From positions 46,660 through 110,659 of the forward strand of contig JAJRQG010000007.1 in the NCBI GenBank assembly GCA_024280395.1: DNA of 64,000 bases. The letters run 5' to 3'. Source of the stretch: Gammaproteobacteria bacterium. Its GTDB lineage: Bacteria > Pseudomonadota > Gammaproteobacteria > Xanthomonadales > Marinicellaceae. Position numbers and translations under genes: made by a program. This document shows positions 1 to 8,136 of this stretch, in pieces (positions within the stretch are counted from its first letter, which is position 1; every line of letters starts with the position of its first letter). The notes under the pieces are model-generated. The model worked only from the letters and a program-made list of their open reading frames with translations. It was not told the origin of the DNA and did no database searches.

Positions 1-281
1 TGATTTTTCTTTTCTATTTTCTTGTTATTGCGTTTGTTGTGTATAACAAGTGATGCAAACTCTTGCCAAACACCATGATTTAGTGGTGTTTTTTCTATAT
101 CTGCACCCTCTTTATACCACTTCAGAAATTGATGAAGCTCAACCCATTTCCACAATATATAAACTAAGGCCCACAACAAGAAGCTCAACAGCCACAGACT
201 GGTTAATAAACCACTGACTAATGCCACAATAAAAATCAATACTGCATACAGCCATTCTTTGTGCCATGGATTATTTTTCAT
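1..281 (-). CDS. phoR: Phosphate regulon sensor kinase PhoR, N-terminal part (runs off the left edge)
   Basis: Only the first 93 codons are present; the gene continues beyond base 1. From the ATG at 281 the protein starts MKNNPWHKEW and has two closely spaced hydrophobic segments (about residues 10-26 and 30-44). A short polar stretch with the motif HGVWQEF follows, then a Lys/Arg/Asn-rich helix. This is the layout of the PhoR N-terminal domain (DUF3329), which anchors the phosphate sensor kinase in the inner membrane next to the Pst transporter. The kinase domain is outside the window, so the name rests on this N-terminal similarity and on the Pho-box porin gene 56 bp upstream. phoB, the usual upstream neighbour, is not there. 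A different DUF3329-type kinase is the alternative. Confidence 0.68.
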   Translation of the reverse strand, partial: MKNNPWHKEWLYAVLIFIVALVSGLLTSLWLLSFLLWALVYILWKWVELHQFLKWYKEGADIEKTPLNHGVWQEFASLVIHNKRNNKKIEKKN

Positions 282-337
282 GAACCTATTGTAACGGAGT
301 TTCTAGAAGAGGTGTTTCCAAAGCCTCTAATTTCCCA

Positions 338-1513
338 TTAAAATGCCAACTCTAATTGTAATCTAAATATCTTTTCATCGTACTTACTGTCTTCACGTAG
401 AATAGAAAAATCAGTTTGTACTTTTAAATTATGTCCAATTATATATTTTGATAGACCAATCGTATACTGGGTTAAATTATTATTCAGTGTGGCTTTTTCT
501 GGTGAAACAGAGGTGTATCTCCCTGATACTTCCCAATTGTTATTGAATAAATAACCCAATTGGGCATTTACCGCAGAGCCGGTATAAAAGGATTCAACCA
601 AATTTCCATCTGTATTGAATATTGCTGGCGAGCCATTGGCTATTTTTTTGTTGGCATATTCTGCCATAACCGACAATCCATTGTGTTTATACATCATGTC
701 CACAAAAATAGCTTCCAAATCTCTTGTTTCACTTAAGACATTGCCCAATTGTCCTCGAGATTTAATGGCATTGTTGTTGTAGTCATAACTGAAGCCCAAT
801 GCCAGTTTTGGCTCAGGCTCTCTTTTCAAATCAGCAGCGAAATAATCTCCTTTTCCTGAAAACTCTCCAAAAGGCAATAATTCAACTCTAGCGGTATAAT
901 CATTTCCAAAGTTTTCACCCTTATAAATTCTCCCCTCACCTTTTGATATTGAGAACGCTTCTCTAATCAACCAACCACCCGCATTAAAATGGTGTCTTAA
1001 TTGTACCCCTTCATCTCTGTCAATGGTGAATTTTGAATTCAGCAAAGAACGATCAACAAACTGAAGTTTTTGCGAAGATATAACCCGCTCTCTATTTCCT
1101 GGAAGCTTAGTTTGACCTACCCATAAATCAAAATTTCCTGTGAAATTCCACTTAAGAACAGCATCTAGCATTTGAGAATTAACCAGATCATATTCTATTT
1201 TATAGACTAATTTTGGCGTAAAGGCAAATCCATCAAACTTAAATCGTGCGCGTCTAAATCTGTATTTTTTATCGAAAGAGGAACTCTCATTATCAATGAA
1301 CGTACCGTCAAACCTACTTTGCAATCTTGAACTGAATTTCATGTAAAAAGATGAATCGTTCGATCCAAACTTTATACCTTGTCCAAAAATAGAACTTTTT
1401 GTATCTTTTTCCAAATCTTTACTGAATGCAATGTTAATTGAAAATAGGCACAAAATTATAACCATTAAATGGCTTAACCCTTTATTTGATGAGGCTAATA
1501 ATAAAGCTTTCAT
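338..1513 (-). CDS. Phosphate-selective porin O/P family outer-membrane protein
   Basis: A 391-residue outer-membrane beta-barrel protein of the OprO/OprP family (Porin_O_P), which passes phosphate or polyphosphate through the outer membrane under phosphate limitation. I place the start at the ATG at 1513 (MKALLLASSN), because the reading frame upstream of it begins only with a TTG. The N-terminus is then a signal peptide ending near NIAFSKD. The body has family features: the FRRARFKFDG stretch, KIEYDL, and WVGQTKLPGNRERV near residue 135, and it ends in the aromatic beta-strand LQLELAF. A Pho box lies 43 bp upstream and a PhoR-like gene follows downstream, which together point to induction by phosphate starvation. 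Substrate choice (phosphate or polyphosphate) cannot be read from the sequence. Confidence 0.85.
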   Translation of the reverse strand: MKALLLASSNKGLSHLMVIILCLFSINIAFSKDLEKDTKSSIFGQGIKFGSNDSSFYMKFSSRLQSRFDGTFIDNESSSFDKKYRFRRARFKFDGFAFTPKLVYKIEYDLVNSQMLDAVLKWNFTGNFDLWVGQTKLPGNRERVISSQKLQFVDRSLLNSKFTIDRDEGVQLRHHFNAGGWLIREAFSISKGEGRIYKGENFGNDYTARVELLPFGEFSGKGDYFAADLKREPEPKLALGFSYDYNNNAIKSRGQLGNVLSETRDLEAIFVDMMYKHNGLSVMAEYANKKIANGSPAIFNTDGNLVESFYTGSAVNAQLGYLFNNNWEVSGRYTSVSPEKATLNNNLTQYTIGLSKYIIGHNLKVQTDFSILREDSKYDEKIFRLQLELAF

Positions 1514-1539
1514 ATGAATTAATATTTTATACAAATTGC

Positions 1540-1573
1540 ATTCTATTGAGCTTATGTGACAGTTTCATGACAT
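1540..1573 (-). promoter_or_regulatory. Pho box (PhoB binding site) and -10 element of the porin gene
   Basis: On the minus strand bases 1573-1556 read ATGTCAT GAAA CTGTCAC. These are two 7-base direct repeats separated by 4 bases, almost identical to the Enterobacterial Pho box (CTGTCAT-4-CTGTCAY). Ten bases further downstream is TAGAAT (1545-1540), a good -10 element. The spacing is that of a PhoB-activated promoter, where the Pho box replaces the -35. The porin ATG is at 1513. Confidence 0.85.
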
Positions 1574-1591
1574 TTTAATGATGGATTGAAA

Positions 1592-2302
1592 TTATTTGCT
1601 GTTTCCTCTATTGGATCCTGAAAAATCAGCATTGTAAACCAGGCCGAATTGGGTATACCATTTATTCGATTCATTGAGTTGCTGGTTCAGCATGCCAACT
1701 TGAAAACTGATGTCTTTACTTATTTGATATCCTATAGCCCCATAGGTTCTATTTCTATCAAAAATGGTATCTCTTGTATTTAAAAATATTTCATTATACA
1801 AGCCCAAGAATACAGCTCCTTTTTGCATCACTGGTTTGTTTATCGGTATAAACAGCATAAGTCGATATCTCAATCTGTCTCTATAATCGCCTTCTATCCA
1901 GCGTTGTTCATATCTAAACCTGTGTTCTAATTTTACCCTTCCGACCTTATCATTTTGAATATACTGCTGCCATATTCTGTGTTCTCGCTTTTCAGGATCA
2001 CTTTGTTCTGAATTAAATTCATAAGAAGGTATATAAGCATACCCTGCTGTAACCATTTTCTTATCAGTAAGATGATAGTTTAAACCCGTTCTGAATAACA
2101 ATTGCTCTGTATTGTTGGGCACCAAAGTATGATTTCTAAATTGAAATTCAGTGTGTAGGCTCCATTTATCATCTATTTTATTCGTTCCAAAATACATTAA
2201 CCAATTACCAACATCGTCTTCATTTGCTGATGATAAGCTCGGAAAAACCACCAATGCTGCTAAAAAAATTAGCATGTTTTTAAATCTAGATTTCTTAGTC
2301 AT
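1592..2302 (-). CDS. DUF2490 family outer-membrane beta-barrel protein
   Basis: A 236-residue protein of the DUF2490 family, predicted outer-membrane barrel proteins of unknown role. Visible family features are the early WLMYFGTNKI stretch, the HTEFQFRNH strand, EQLLFRTGLNYHLT, and EHRFRYEQRW near the middle. I chose the ATG at 2302 (MTKKSRFKNM) over the upstream ATG at 2332: it has a GGAG ribosome binding site seven bases ahead and gives a normal signal peptide ending SLSSANEDD. It also removes the overlap with the upstream transporter gene, leaving a 16-bp gap. The pairing with a SulP transporter suggests one transcription unit, perhaps an outer-membrane partner for anion uptake; that is inference. 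Confidence 0.75.
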   Translation of the reverse strand: MTKKSRFKNMLIFLAALVVFPSLSSANEDDVGNWLMYFGTNKIDDKWSLHTEFQFRNHTLVPNNTEQLLFRTGLNYHLTDKKMVTAGYAYIPSYEFNSEQSDPEKREHRIWQQYIQNDKVGRVKLEHRFRYEQRWIEGDYRDRLRYRLMLFIPINKPVMQKGAVFLGLYNEIFLNTRDTIFDRNRTYGAIGYQISKDISFQVGMLNQQLNESNKWYTQFGLVYNADFSGSNRGNSK

Positions 2303-2318
2303 TCTTATTCTCCTTGTC

Positions 2319-3914
2319 TTATTCACTGCCATTGGCCAGTTTTAAATGCTGTATGGGCAGTTTTTGTTTGTTTTCATATAAATTAATTACATCAATTTCT
2401 ATGTCTCTATAGGTACAACTTTTAACAAAGTTTTCAATAATTTCTAAAACATCAAAGTGCATGAATCTTGTATTGGTGGCATCGATTTCAACATGTGAGT
2501 TATTGGGTATTTGCTCCAAAGACTTTAAAATTGTGGCTTTGTTTAAGAAGGTTACATCTTCAGAAAGTAATATCCTTATCAAATCTTTTCCTTCGAGTTC
2601 TTCTCTGTGCATGTTGAATGGTATTCTATAATTGTTTCTTAATATGATAAATGTTGCAACAAACATACCCAGAGCTATTCCTGTTAATAAATCTGTCAAG
2701 ACTATACCCAGTATTGTAATAACAAATGGAATAAACTGCCCCAATCCTTCATTGTATATTCTCTTAAACAATGAAATATTTGCCAATTTATAGCCTACCA
2801 TCAATAAAATTGCAGCCAATACACCCAATGGAACCATGTTTAAAACCTTCGGTATAGCAATAATACTTATCAGCAATAAAATACCGTGCATTATTGTTGA
2901 TGCCTTGGTTTTTCCTCCTGACTGTTGGTTTGCGGAGCTCCTTACTATTACTTGAGTTAATGGTAAACCACCTACAAATCCAGCTAGAATATTACCAACT
3001 CCCTGGGCTTTTAACTCTCGGTTTGTCGGTGTTATTCTTTTTAACTTGTCCTGTTTATCCGTTGCCTCAACACATAAAAGTGTTTCTAAACTTGCCACAA
3101 CGGCAATCACCACAGCTGTAACATATACAGCAGGATTGGCTAATGCTGAGAAATTCGGGCTTGCAAAACTACCAATAAATCCACTGATACTATCAGGCAC
3201 AGGAACATTGACTAAATGTTCAGCACTAATCGTCAAACTTGGGATAGATTCAAATACCTTACTCAGAAGAATACCCACTACAACTGCCACCAAAGGCCCT
3301 TGAATTAACTTTGTGAATTTGAATTTTTTTATAAATTTTGTATCCCAAGTAATCAAGATCAACAATGATAACCCTGCGACCATTAACACTCCTGGGCTAA
3401 TATTTCCAAACATAGAAATTAAACCATCAAATGTTGTATTTCCATCTGCTTGTTGAAAAGCCAGACTTCCTTCTGGCACCCCATCATAACCAAAAGCATG
3501 TGGGATTTGTTTTAATATTATAATTACGCCAATGCCTGCTAGCATTCCATGAATAACTGATGAGGGGAAAAAATAGGCAATGATTCCTGCTTTAGCAAAG
3601 CCCATGATTATCTGTATTATTCCCGCTAAAATGACAGCCACCAGAAAAATTTCAAATCCACCGAGCTCTGTTATGGCATTGAGAACAATTACAGCTAAAC
3701 CTGCAGCTGGCCCACTAACACCCAATGAAGAGCCACTTAAAACTCCTACAATAATTCCTCCAATTACACCACTGATCAGACCTGATAAAAGCGGTGCCCC
3801 TGAAGCCAATGCTATTCCCAAGCACAAAGGTACTGCAACTAAAAATACAACAATACTCGCTGGAATATCGTCTTTTAAATTCCCAAAAGGGCTAAGCTTA
3901 CTATTTGATTTCAT
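2319..3914 (-). CDS. SulP family inorganic anion (bicarbonate or sulfate) transporter
   Basis: A 531-residue inner-membrane protein of the SulP/SLC26 family. Residues from about 15 to 430 hold the transport core: ASIVVFLVAVPLCLGIALASG at the start, LSGSSLGVSGPAAGLAVIV (a substrate-site helix), and GFVGGLPLTQVIVRSSANQQSGG in the second repeat. The last 80 residues form a short, divergent STAS-like domain (VEIDATNTRFMHFDVLE). The family exchanges or co-transports bicarbonate, sulfate or dicarboxylates. Sequence alone does not fix the substrate, but a second SulP gene beside a carbonic anhydrase, with a shared operator, favours bicarbonate. The start at 3914 has only a weak ribosome binding site. 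It is co-directional with the DUF2490 gene. Confidence 0.87.
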   Translation of the reverse strand: MKSNSKLSPFGNLKDDIPASIVVFLVAVPLCLGIALASGAPLLSGLISGVIGGIIVGVLSGSSLGVSGPAAGLAVIVLNAITELGGFEIFLVAVILAGIIQIIMGFAKAGIIAYFFPSSVIHGMLAGIGVIIILKQIPHAFGYDGVPEGSLAFQQADGNTTFDGLISMFGNISPGVLMVAGLSLLILITWDTKFIKKFKFTKLIQGPLVAVVVGILLSKVFESIPSLTISAEHLVNVPVPDSISGFIGSFASPNFSALANPAVYVTAVVIAVVASLETLLCVEATDKQDKLKRITPTNRELKAQGVGNILAGFVGGLPLTQVIVRSSANQQSGGKTKASTIMHGILLLISIIAIPKVLNMVPLGVLAAILLMVGYKLANISLFKRIYNEGLGQFIPFVITILGIVLTDLLTGIALGMFVATFIILRNNYRIPFNMHREELEGKDLIRILLSEDVTFLNKATILKSLEQIPNNSHVEIDATNTRFMHFDVLEIIENFVKSCTYRDIEIDVINLYENKQKLPIQHLKLANGSE

Positions 3915-4213
3915 AATTATTCTGAGTTATTACAATGTTCAATATTATAACACGCTCAAATAATAGTAATACTATCACTTTATGATTTTAGACAAAAAGA
4001 AGAATATTCTAGTCTTTAGGCATGATTTAACCAATATAGCTCTTTATCCACCCCAATATTATTGGTCGTATTTACTTTCCTAATATGACATTCAAGTTAC
4101 ATTGATTATAAAATCGCTTATTTCTGATCCTATTTAATTAATTAATTTGTCTTCAAAAGATTTTAATAGATTTCATTTATAGAATGATCCCATTCTGATC
4201 ACTGAGTTAAATT
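3915..4213. other. Divergent intergenic region between sulP and the porin gene
   Basis: About 300 bases without a credible gene. They hold the sulP promoter and its palindromic operator (3944-3975) and, nearer the porin, a second perfect 13-base palindrome, CCAATATTATTGG, at 4053-4065. The rest is very AT-rich. I see no clear ribosome binding site for the porin start at 4214. Confidence 0.6.
3944..3975 (-). promoter_or_regulatory. sulP promoter with TetR-type palindromic operator
   Basis: Bases 3963-3975 read ATAGTAATACTAT, a perfect palindrome around its central base. On the minus strand a TATAAT -10 element lies at 3949-3944. No good -35 hexamer stands 17 bases upstream, and the palindrome covers exactly that position. 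The 17 bases TAATAGTAATACTATCA match 14 of 17 with the element inside the tetR promoter at 8840-8856, and TTGAGCG follows both (rightmost base at 3959 and 8836 on the minus strand). A TetR-family regulator bound here would cover the -35 region. Confidence 0.6.
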
Positions 4214-5443
4214 ATGAAATACAAAATCTTAATCTTATTGTTTATACCAACAATTTGCCAAACCCTATACGCCAGTGAAGCATCTGAAGAGATAGCTTTA
4301 TTGAGGCAGGAAGTTCGACTATTAACTGAAAGGTTAAATAAACTTGAAAACAAATCTGAAGGCTCCACTAATATTCGCACAGATATTACTAAAATTTCTA
4401 TGAAACAACCTCCTTCAAAGAAAAAATCAATAAACGAAAACTGGTCTGATAGAGTGACTTTCAAAGCTGATTTTCGTGACCGCTATGAATACATAGATCA
4501 AAAAGAACGCAGTATTAGACAACGAAACCGTGTGAGGCTTCGCGCTCAATTTGATATGAAGGTTAATGATAATTTAAGCTTTACTTTGGGTATGGCAACT
4601 GGTGCTGATGATCCCGTTTCTACGAACCAATCTTTAGATGATGCATTTTCAACTAAAGATTTACGTCTTAACTTGGCATATTACTCGTGGAGAATGAATG
4701 ATAAACTAACATTAATTGGTGGTAAAATGAATAATCCATTTTATCGACCAACTAAAAACCCTATATTATGGGATGGTGATTTAAACCCAGAAGGTTTCGC
4801 ATTTATATTTGACAATGACGTTATTCAAGCCAGTTTAGTTGGCTTTGATGTAGAAGAAAGAAAAGCCGATGATGACACCTTGCTGTTTGGAGGGCAAATG
4901 ATGCATGCTTTCAAGGTTTCTAATTCTTCTAAAGTATTAGCGGGTATTGGATATTATGATTACCGCAACATAAAAGGCAACGAACCTTTATTCGATGGAA
5001 AACCTAAAGGCAATACTCTTGATTCAAATGGCAATTTTGCTACTGACTTCAATACAGCCGAAATATTCCTAGATTATAAGTCAAAATTGGCAGGAAGACC
5101 ACTTTCTATTTATGCCAACTTTTACCAAAATACTGCCATCAATGATTTAAATACTGCGTACACTGCTGGTTTCATGTATGGGAAAGTTAAAAATTCTGGT
5201 TCTTGGAAATTTGGCTTGGCTTACCTTGATGTAGAAGCTGATGCTGTTTTTGGTCTCTTTAATGATTCTGATTTTGCTGGTGGCAATACCGATTCAAAAG
5301 GTCTACTCCTAAAAGCAGGTTATGGGTTGCAAAAAAACATGTCTTTGGGTCTTACTTATATTGACTCTGTCATTGGACAAAGCAAATTACTGCAAACAGA
5401 CTACGATAGGTTACAACTAGACTTTAAGATTAAATTTAAATAA
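4214..5443 (+). CDS. Putative porin (Porin_6-like outer-membrane protein)
   Basis: A 409-residue protein with a signal peptide (MKYKILILLFIPTICQTLYA). A short coiled coil follows (about residues 22-47, EEIALLRQEVRLLTERLNKL), then a beta-barrel that starts with DRVTFKADFRDRYEYID and ends LQLDFKIKFK. The coiled coil followed by a barrel of about 350 residues, with RNRVRLRAQFDMKVNDN, matches the putative-porin family PF16930. Such proteins are general or solute-specific outer-membrane channels. It is divergent from the SulP transporter gene, so the two share a 300-base control region, and a terminator follows the stop codon. The transported solute is unknown. Confidence 0.8.
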   Translation: MKYKILILLFIPTICQTLYASEASEEIALLRQEVRLLTERLNKLENKSEGSTNIRTDITKISMKQPPSKKKSINENWSDRVTFKADFRDRYEYIDQKERSIRQRNRVRLRAQFDMKVNDNLSFTLGMATGADDPVSTNQSLDDAFSTKDLRLNLAYYSWRMNDKLTLIGGKMNNPFYRPTKNPILWDGDLNPEGFAFIFDNDVIQASLVGFDVEERKADDDTLLFGGQMMHAFKVSNSSKVLAGIGYYDYRNIKGNEPLFDGKPKGNTLDSNGNFATDFNTAEIFLDYKSKLAGRPLSIYANFYQNTAINDLNTAYTAGFMYGKVKNSGSWKFGLAYLDVEADAVFGLFNDSDFAGGNTDSKGLLLKAGYGLQKNMSLGLTYIDSVIGQSKLLQTDYDRLQLDFKIKFK

Positions 5444-5464
5444 GCTTAACTTTTAGGTTTGAAA

Positions 5465-5490
5465 AAAAAGGGCTCTTTCGAGCCCTTTTT
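5465..5490. terminator. Bidirectional rho-independent terminator
   Basis: The hairpin GGGCTC-TTTC-GAGCCC (5470-5485) is flanked by A5 on the left and T5 on the right. It can therefore terminate both the plus-strand porin gene and the minus-strand carbonic anhydrase operon. Confidence 0.88.
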
Positions 5491-5627
5491 AAATATAAGT
5501 ATGGGAAATCCAGATAATCCAGTTTTTTTTATAAACATTATTCAGATTTGAATAAAATTTATAACAAGAGAGAGTTGTAATACCGGATTACACATTCTGA
5601 ATTCCCCATTTTTAATGGCTCAATTCT

Positions 5628-6239
5628 TTATATAAAATCTACCAATCCAGTTGAAACATCATACATAGCACCAACTATTTCAATTTCGCCTTTTTCTTCC
5701 ATTTCTGCCAAAATTTTACTTTCTTGCTTGATTCTAGTTATTGATAGCTCAACATTTAAATGAGCTACTTCTTCGATAACATCGTCATGCATTTCGGATG
5801 GTTTTACATTGACCACATCAACTACTGGTTTAATTTTACTTAACAGTGCTGTGATATTACCCAGCTCAACATGATTACAAGCCGCTGTTACAGCACCACA
5901 CTTTGTATGACCCATAACTACGACTATCTTGGAACCAGCTACTTTACAGGCGTACTCCATAGAACCAAGAATATCTTCATTTATGATATTACCTGCAATT
6001 CTTACACTGAATATATCGCCAATTCCCTGATCAAATACCAATTCCGCAGGGGCTCTTGAATCAATACAACTCAATACTACAGCGAAGGGAAACTGCCCTT
6101 TACTGGTTTCAAATACTTGATCCTGTAAGTTTCTTTGTGCTTTTAAATTTTGCGCAAATCTTTTGTTACCTTGAACTAAAATATCATGAGCACATTGTGG
6201 TGTTAAATTTTCTTGTATTTCTTTGGTCTGTGTTTTCAT
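5628..6239 (-). CDS. Beta-carbonic anhydrase
   Basis: A 203-residue cytoplasmic enzyme that interconverts CO2 and bicarbonate. The beta-class zinc site is complete: Cys58 and Asp60-x-Arg62 in SCIDSR, and His111 with Cys114 in GHTKCGA. The length and the SIRIAGN-like stretch (SVRIAGNI, 78-85) also fit the family. It lies 41 bp downstream of a SulP transporter and in the same direction, with a TetR gene at the head of the unit. A bicarbonate transporter paired with a carbonic anhydrase is an established arrangement for inorganic-carbon uptake and pH balance. I found no separate promoter of note in front of it. Confidence 0.93.
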   Translation of the reverse strand: MKTQTKEIQENLTPQCAHDILVQGNKRFAQNLKAQRNLQDQVFETSKGQFPFAVVLSCIDSRAPAELVFDQGIGDIFSVRIAGNIINEDILGSMEYACKVAGSKIVVVMGHTKCGAVTAACNHVELGNITALLSKIKPVVDVVNVKPSEMHDDVIEEVAHLNVELSITRIKQESKILAEMEEKGEIEIVGAMYDVSTGLVDFI

Positions 6240-6280
6240 TTTTTTCTCTATAAAGTTTATAATTTGTTTAAATATATTGT

Positions 6281-8113
6281 TTACTGATTTTCTCTAATCC
6301 ATTTCAAACATTCTTTAAAGTCATCAAATATTTGCTCGGTTGGAATTAAATCAGGGATAATATCAATGCGCTCCATCATGTATTTAGGTTGTTCTTCAAT
6401 ATGAACTAGCAACACAGTCTTATTTTGTTTAACCAAATCTATCAGTACGTCTTCAATTGCATATAACCCAGATTGATCCATGTATGACATTTTGTCCAAA
6501 CGAACAATAATCGTTGAAGCGGAATTCGGAATCTGTTTTGCAAGCTCCTGAAAATCACTGGTTGAGCCAAAAAACAACGGTCCATTAATGTGTTTTATAA
6601 ACACGCTTTTTTCCAACTCTTCTGGAAAGTCCGCTTCATCCGACCATGATTTTTCTTCACTTAAGTTTTTCACATCAGATTGTGTCGCTGTTAAATCACC
6701 AATTTTCTTCATAAAGATTAAAGAAGCAAATACTAAGCCGATACCTACGGCATAAACTAAGTTCCATACAGAAGATAAAACCAATACAACAATCATGATA
6801 ATCACTTCTGGTTTAGGCATATAAGGAATCGCCTTGAGCCCTTTATAATCCATTACACCAATGCCCACAGTTATCAATAAACCTGCTAAAACAGCTGCAG
6901 GTATTTTTGAAGCAATCGGACCAAGAGCAAGCAGTGTGACCATCAACAATAAACCTGCTACCATTCCTGAAATGCGTGTCTTACCACCAGCATTAATGTT
7001 TACAACGGTTCTTATTGTTGCTCCAGCACCAGGAAGACCTCCAAATATTGCAGCAATTGAATTACCGATGCCTTGACCCACTAGTTCTTTATTTGGTTTG
7101 TGCTTGGTTTTAGTCATATTATCAGCTACTACAGATGTCAGTAATGAGTCAATTGCCCCCAACAAAGCTAATGTTAATGCGGTAAAAATATAGGGGGAGA
7201 TAGTTGTCAAACTAAATTCACTGAATATATCAAGATGTGGCACTGGCAATCCACTGGGGATTTCCTCAATCGGCCTATAATTCAATCCAAATGCAATTGC
7301 GCCACCTGAAACAACCAAAAGGGCCACGAGTTCGCCTGGGATTTTGGTGGGCAACCTTTTAAATCCAAATACAATAAATATGGTAATCAATGCCAAAGAT
7401 AGTTCTATCCAGTTTATAGAGCTCAATGCTCTAGACATCACCTTTAATGAACCAATAACACCTGATGACGCTGTGTTTGCAAGTGACTGAGATTCCTGAA
7501 GTATTTGTTCTGACGTGATGCTCGCTGCTCTTTTAATGGTTTCTTGGAAATTTTCCAAAACCATTATTCCTTCGCCAGCTTCATCCTGAAGAATGCCATC
7601 TAACAACGACTCTTCTGCAAACGGCTTAAATTGTTCCACAAATGCCGCATCTTCTTTTGGATAATATCCAACCGCAGGTAGAATTTGTGTAACAAGTATT
7701 ATCACGCCAATTGCGGTCATAAAACCTGATACAACAGGATATGGAATATACTTTATGTACTTACCCAATCCTAAGAACCCCAATCCTATTTGCATTAATC
7801 CTGCCAATAAAAACACCATCAGTATCACTGGTAAGGCTTTACTAACATCACCATCAAACCCCGCTAGTATTCCTGCAATAACAACCATACTAATAGCTGT
7901 CATCGGAGCTGTCGGGCCAGAAATCTGGGTGTTTGTTCCGCCAAATAGTGCTGCGAAAAATCCTACAAAAATAGCCCCATATAATCCTGCACTGGGTCCA
8001 AGACCTGAACTCACACCAAAGGCAAGTGCCAAAGGAAGAGCAACAACTCCAGCGGTAACTCCACCGAATAAATCTCCTCTTAAGTGGTTAAAATTAAAAT
8101 GTTTTTCTTTCAT
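6281..8113 (-). CDS. SulP family transporter with STAS domain, probable bicarbonate transporter
   Basis: An inner-membrane SulP transporter of 610 residues from the ATG at 8113, preceded by AGAGAG six bases ahead. An ATG at 8131 would add six residues but has no binding site. The core shows GGVTAGVVALPLALAFGVSS, FGGTNTQISGPTAPMTAIS and GGLPGAGATIRTVVNINAGG. A polar, helical insertion of some 80 residues (about 150-235 from this start) interrupts the membrane core after LPAVGYYPKED; the 531-residue paralogue at 2319 lacks it. The C-terminal STAS domain (about 505-605) has MDQSGLYAIED at its conserved loop. The gene sits between tetR and the carbonic anhydrase gene, so bicarbonate is the likely substrate, though sulfate cannot be ruled out. 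Confidence 0.88.
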   Translation of the reverse strand: MKEKHFNFNHLRGDLFGGVTAGVVALPLALAFGVSSGLGPSAGLYGAIFVGFFAALFGGTNTQISGPTAPMTAISMVVIAGILAGFDGDVSKALPVILMVFLLAGLMQIGLGFLGLGKYIKYIPYPVVSGFMTAIGVIILVTQILPAVGYYPKEDAAFVEQFKPFAEESLLDGILQDEAGEGIMVLENFQETIKRAASITSEQILQESQSLANTASSGVIGSLKVMSRALSSINWIELSLALITIFIVFGFKRLPTKIPGELVALLVVSGGAIAFGLNYRPIEEIPSGLPVPHLDIFSEFSLTTISPYIFTALTLALLGAIDSLLTSVVADNMTKTKHKPNKELVGQGIGNSIAAIFGGLPGAGATIRTVVNINAGGKTRISGMVAGLLLMVTLLALGPIASKIPAAVLAGLLITVGIGVMDYKGLKAIPYMPKPEVIIMIVVLVLSSVWNLVYAVGIGLVFASLIFMKKIGDLTATQSDVKNLSEEKSWSDEADFPEELEKSVFIKHINGPLFFGSTSDFQELAKQIPNSASTIIVRLDKMSYMDQSGLYAIEDVLIDLVKQNKTVLLVHIEEQPKYMMERIDIIPDLIPTEQIFDDFKECLKWIRENQ

Positions 8114-8136
8114 TATTTTCTCTCTATTCATGTGTT

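Noticed and set aside
4207..4464. Minus-strand frame opposite the start of the putative porin
   Set aside because: It mirrors the N-terminal coding region of a well-supported porin gene and has no recognisable features.
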